From an uncultured Acidiphilium sp. (GTDB lineage: Bacteria; Bacillota; Clostridia; Christensenellales; Borkfalkiaceae): a DNA stretch of 22,407 bases. The position numbers were made by a program, and so were the translations under genes. The notes beneath the pieces are model-generated. The model saw nothing but the letters and a program-made list of their open reading frames with translations. It searched no databases and was not told the DNA's origin. Below are positions 19,874-22,407 of this stretch, piece after piece. Each line of letters starts with the position of its first letter. Position 1 is the first letter of the stretch. The stretch spans positions 1 to 22,407 of the forward strand of contig CABUWK010000040.1 in the NCBI GenBank assembly GCA_902495325.1, given 5' to 3'.

Positions 19874-21676
19874 TCAAAGAAGAGATTTCAAATAATCTTC
19901 TACGTTTCTGTATTCTATTCCGTTTTCGAGAGTTGCATTTTCTCCGCGATAGATGACCGTTCTCTTCGTGATTTTCCCGTATCTGAATTTCGTGTTTTTC
20001 AGCTTCTCCTCATCAATCAGATGCCTGTATTGCTCTTTCGTCTGCTCCTTGCTGTGCTTTACTTCGTAAATTTCACAAGTCGCTTTCGCATTATCCGCAA
20101 CAACCATATCGAATTCGCCGACGGCAAACTGAAGCTGAAAAACTTGCTTTTTCGGATTCGCAATCTTTGTTTCAAGCAACACGATGTCTTCCATCATTCT
20201 ACCCTTTATATCGCTTAAAATCCGTTCGATAACCGCATTTCTTTCATCTATTGAAAGCTCCTGAAACTCCCCGTCTTCAAGCAACGATTGCACAAGTTCT
20301 TTTGCTTGCGAATATCTCATTCCCGGTTGAGTAAAAACGGTTTTGTAGTTCTTTTCACGACCGACAGGCAACGTCTGAATATCGATATCAACCGTTAAAT
20401 CCAAAGCGTCGAGATACTCTTTTATTTCTCTTCTATGATCTTCCGAAATCGTTACGATTTGTTCTTCTTTATTTCTGATTTCGAGCAGATTCTTAAGCCG
20501 CTTTGTAAATTCTTCTTTGTCGATTCTATCAAGAATATCGTTTTGATTCTGCCTGTCGTTTCGCAAATTCCTTGCCGAAATTCCCAAATCATGAGACATA
20601 AAATCTTTCGTCAGAACGTCTAAAGTGAAACGATGGTTGACGTCTTCGACAACTCTGTTAATCGCGCTTGTTAGTTCGCCTTTCTCGTATAAATCATAAA
20701 GCGCACGGAAATGCCCGCCGTATTGATAACACTTCAAAGAGTGTTGAATGTTCTTTGCGATTGCACTGTCGACGTATTCGTCAACGCTTTTCTTGCTTGC
20801 AAACGTGGACTTTTCGTTATAATGAACGCCGCCGAGACTCATCGTTCCGCCGTAGCAAATATACTCGTCGATCCCCTTTATGCCGAGAACCTCTTCAAAT
20901 TCTCTGTAAGGAATAAACGTGGTATGAAGAAAAATGCAACGGTCGTATAACTGCTCGTCTTCGGAAAAAAAGAATCCGAGCGAATCCGTACCCGATAACA
21001 CGATTTTCATTCCGCAAGCGGCAAATATATCCGAAAAAAGCGCAGCGCCTTCGATAAAATCTTCGATAAGCGTTACTTCGTCTATAAACACATATTTGCA
21101 TCCGCTATTCATCAGGTATTTTAAGTCCTGATTTATATCGCTTAAACCGATTCCCGCGCCGACCTGAATAAATGCCGTTTTTAAAAAATTTTCGTCGTTC
21201 ATTTCGGCTATAACCTGGCGTATGAGCGTCGTTTTACCCGTGCGCCTTAATCCGTAAAGAATAAAAACCCTGTCTCGCACATCTCCGTAAACATAATCGC
21301 AAATATTCTTATAAAGACTTCTTTTTTTGTAATTTGCGACTGTCTGAACGTAACTTTTCAAGTTTTCTCCGAGCATTACGTCGGTTTTGAAAATATGTTT
21401 TTCATCTTCCTGCTTCTCTGTTTTCTGCGGTTTGGGAAGCATAAAAGTAAGTTCCTTTTCTTTCTTTTGAAGCTCTCTTCTTCTTTCTATCTTCGCGCGC
21501 AAATCGTCTACAAGCGCATCATCGACATATTTACTTTTCTTTTTACCGTTCTCTGTCCATTGCAGATAATATCTTGTTTTACCGTTTATATTTTTCTTCG
21601 AGAGATACCCCGCCGGTAATTCGGCTATTTCTTTTTGAACTTGTAAAAGTTCGTTTTGAATTTCTTGATTATTCAT
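19874..21676 (-). CDS. AAA family ATPase (AAA_14/DUF4143 type) with extended N-terminus
   Basis: 600 residues, longer than the usual 400-450. Residues about 20-52 hold a GYLSKKNINGKTRYYLQW..GKKKSKYV module, probably DUF6788-like, of the kind seen in front of varied clostridial proteins. A charged helix (58-95) follows. The ATPase core has Walker A GLRRTGKTT (142-150), Walker B YVFIDE (195-200) and the sensor-like strand IVLSGTDS (225-232). The C-terminus has GEFDMVV (Asp523) and EIYEVKHS (Glu538, Lys540), a PD-(D/E)XK-like pattern common in DUF4143. The ATG at 21676 has GAGGAG about 8 nt upstream and lies 3 nt after the DUF4238 stop, so the two are co-expressed. The role is unknown; such ATPases occur in mobile and host-conflict regions. 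Confidence 0.85.
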   Translation of the reverse strand: MNNQEIQNELLQVQKEIAELPAGYLSKKNINGKTRYYLQWTENGKKKSKYVDDALVDDLRAKIERRRELQKKEKELTFMLPKPQKTEKQEDEKHIFKTDVMLGENLKSYVQTVANYKKRSLYKNICDYVYGDVRDRVFILYGLRRTGKTTLIRQVIAEMNDENFLKTAFIQVGAGIGLSDINQDLKYLMNSGCKYVFIDEVTLIEDFIEGAALFSDIFAACGMKIVLSGTDSLGFFFSEDEQLYDRCIFLHTTFIPYREFEEVLGIKGIDEYICYGGTMSLGGVHYNEKSTFASKKSVDEYVDSAIAKNIQHSLKCYQYGGHFRALYDLYEKGELTSAINRVVEDVNHRFTLDVLTKDFMSHDLGISARNLRNDRQNQNDILDRIDKEEFTKRLKNLLEIRNKEEQIVTISEDHRREIKEYLDALDLTVDIDIQTLPVGREKNYKTVFTQPGMRYSQAKELVQSLLEDGEFQELSIDERNAVIERILSDIKGRMMEDIVLLETKIANPKKQVFQLQFAVGEFDMVVADNAKATCEIYEVKHSKEQTKEQYRHLIDEEKLKNTKFRYGKITKRTVIYRGENATLENGIEYRNVEDYLKSLL

Positions 21677-21679
21677 TGC

Positions 21680-22407
21680 TTACTCCTCAGTAAACACATC
21701 TTCTATTTCTTTTTCTAAAATTGCATACTCTTTCTTTGTATCTTTTCTTCTGTTGAATTGCGCAATGGATCGTTGTATACTATCTGCATTAGTAAACATC
21801 ACACCAATCCGCGCCTCGTTTAATAATAACGCATTTATATATTCAACATCTGACGCATAGATTTTCCTAACTTTATAGATATATTGATCTTCCGAACTTA
21901 GAAATTGTCTGCTGATTTTATATTTATTCTTCGGCGGTATGATCATATCCCCTTTTATTTGAGATATTCTCCGCATTTGTTCCGTCAATGGATTTCCTTG
22001 GAGCTCGGGCTTGAACATTATGTGATTCAGAAGCAAAACCCGTTTATTCGAAATTGGGTATATACAATGCAAGTGAAGATTCACTCCAATTCTAACAGGA
22101 AATATTTCTACAGTAGGATAAACATCCGTCAATAAAAATTCACCGCCGCGAGCTTCTATGATTGTCATATAAAAACCTCTTATATCATTCATAAAATCTG
22201 TTTTAATAATTGGATCTATTTCTTTACTTTCACTAATATCCTTAAAAGTTCTGCATTTAGACAAGCTTTCTATTTCTCTTTTCCATAAATCTTCAAAATT
22301 TCCTTTTGCGTACTTTTCAAGCAAAGTTTTCGTGCTTTCATTAAACTTGCAATTTTTATATTGATCTTTTCTTAAATCAGAGCGAAACGACAATAATGAA
22401 AGAAAAA
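21680..22407 (-). CDS. DUF4238 protein, C-terminal part, cut by the window edge
   Basis: The frame is open to the last base of the window; an apparent TTG start at 22393 lies inside the 66-bp repeat and is not the true start. The visible 241 codons read LSLLSFRSDLRKDQYKNCKF, then NESTKTLLEKYAKG... and end EDVFTEE. The C-terminal region has VEIFPVRIGVNLHLHCIYPI and KYKISRQFLSSEDQ, with no catalytic motif I can name. The upstream part exists at 18783-18486 in the same frame. Three bases separate its TAA from the ATPase ATG. Base composition is clearly more A/T-rich than the glycan locus. Confidence 0.75.
   Translation of the reverse strand, partial: FLSLLSFRSDLRKDQYKNCKFNESTKTLLEKYAKGNFEDLWKREIESLSKCRTFKDISESKEIDPIIKTDFMNDIRGFYMTIIEARGGEFLLTDVYPTVEIFPVRIGVNLHLHCIYPISNKRVLLLNHIMFKPELQGNPLTEQMRRISQIKGDMIIPPKNKYKISRQFLSSEDQYIYKVRKIYASDVEYINALLLNEARIGVMFTNADSIQRSIAQFNRRKDTKKEYAILEKEIEDVFTEE
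22342..22407. repeat. 66-bp perfect direct repeat, copy B
   Basis: Identical to 18420-18485 and ending exactly at the last base of the window, which suggests the sequence stops because of this repeat. See copy A. Confidence 0.95.

Noticed and set aside
18420..22407. The 66-bp repeats as CRISPR repeats or phage attachment sites
   Set aside because: Only two copies exist, 3.9 kb apart and inside a coding sequence; no integrase or array is present. They are duplicated coding sequence.

Overview
The window looks like accessory DNA from an uncultured low-to-moderate-GC Gram-positive bacterium, most likely a gut-type Clostridia member. Supporting signs are sigma-A promoters of the TTGACA-17-TATAAT type, GGAGG-like ribosome binding sites, lipoprotein and Sec signals, InlB-type repeats, and a surface protein ending in a Cys motif, membrane segment and KKK tail. 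No rRNA, tRNA or CRISPR array is visible. Nearly all genes run on the minus strand.

Left edge (1-2058): AT-rich debris. It holds an unidentified C-terminal tail, a 111-residue orphan ORF, fragments of a Clp-type AAA+ ATPase and a pRiA4b ORF-3-like protein, an IS3-type transposase tail and several hairpin terminators. Centre (2059-18180): a coherent glycan-use locus in two transcription units. Unit 1 starts at promoter P1 (18112-18140) and encodes a GH99/GH71-like lipoprotein with a CBM9-like domain, then a Gfo/Idh/MocA oxidoreductase domain fused to an AraC-type DNA-binding domain. Unit 2 starts at promoter P2 (14349-14377) and encodes a canonical Gfo/Idh/MocA paralogue, a sugar ABC importer (binding protein and two permeases, no ATPase), a 944-residue modular surface protein, a GH38 alpha-mannosidase, a GH43-like beta-propeller enzyme and a tyrosine-phosphatase-family protein. 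The likely flow is extracellular cutting of a mannose-containing glycan by the lipoprotein, capture and import by the ABC system, then cytosolic trimming.

The most interesting signal is regulatory. The fused protein keeps the dinucleotide-binding motif but has ETP where its paralogue has the catalytic EKP, so it looks like an enzyme turned sensor. The only two strong promoters of the locus can be superimposed base for base: same -35/-10 spacing, and the same three upstream blocks at the same spacing, including GC(A/T)-rich half-sites 21 bp apart, as expected for an AraC-type dimer. I infer that the fusion protein controls both units.

Right edge (18285-22407): an ISL3-type transposase tail is cut at 18419/18420 and joined to a more AT-rich cassette of a DUF4238 gene, an AAA ATPase of the AAA_14/DUF4143 type, and a cysteine/histidine-containing protein of unknown function. 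A perfect 66-bp repeat (18420-18485 and 22342-22407) bounds the cassette. Joining the two copies makes a 3,922-bp circle or tandem unit in which the two DUF4238 fragments become one 341-residue gene behind a consensus promoter. This is either a real circular or tandem element or an assembly loop.
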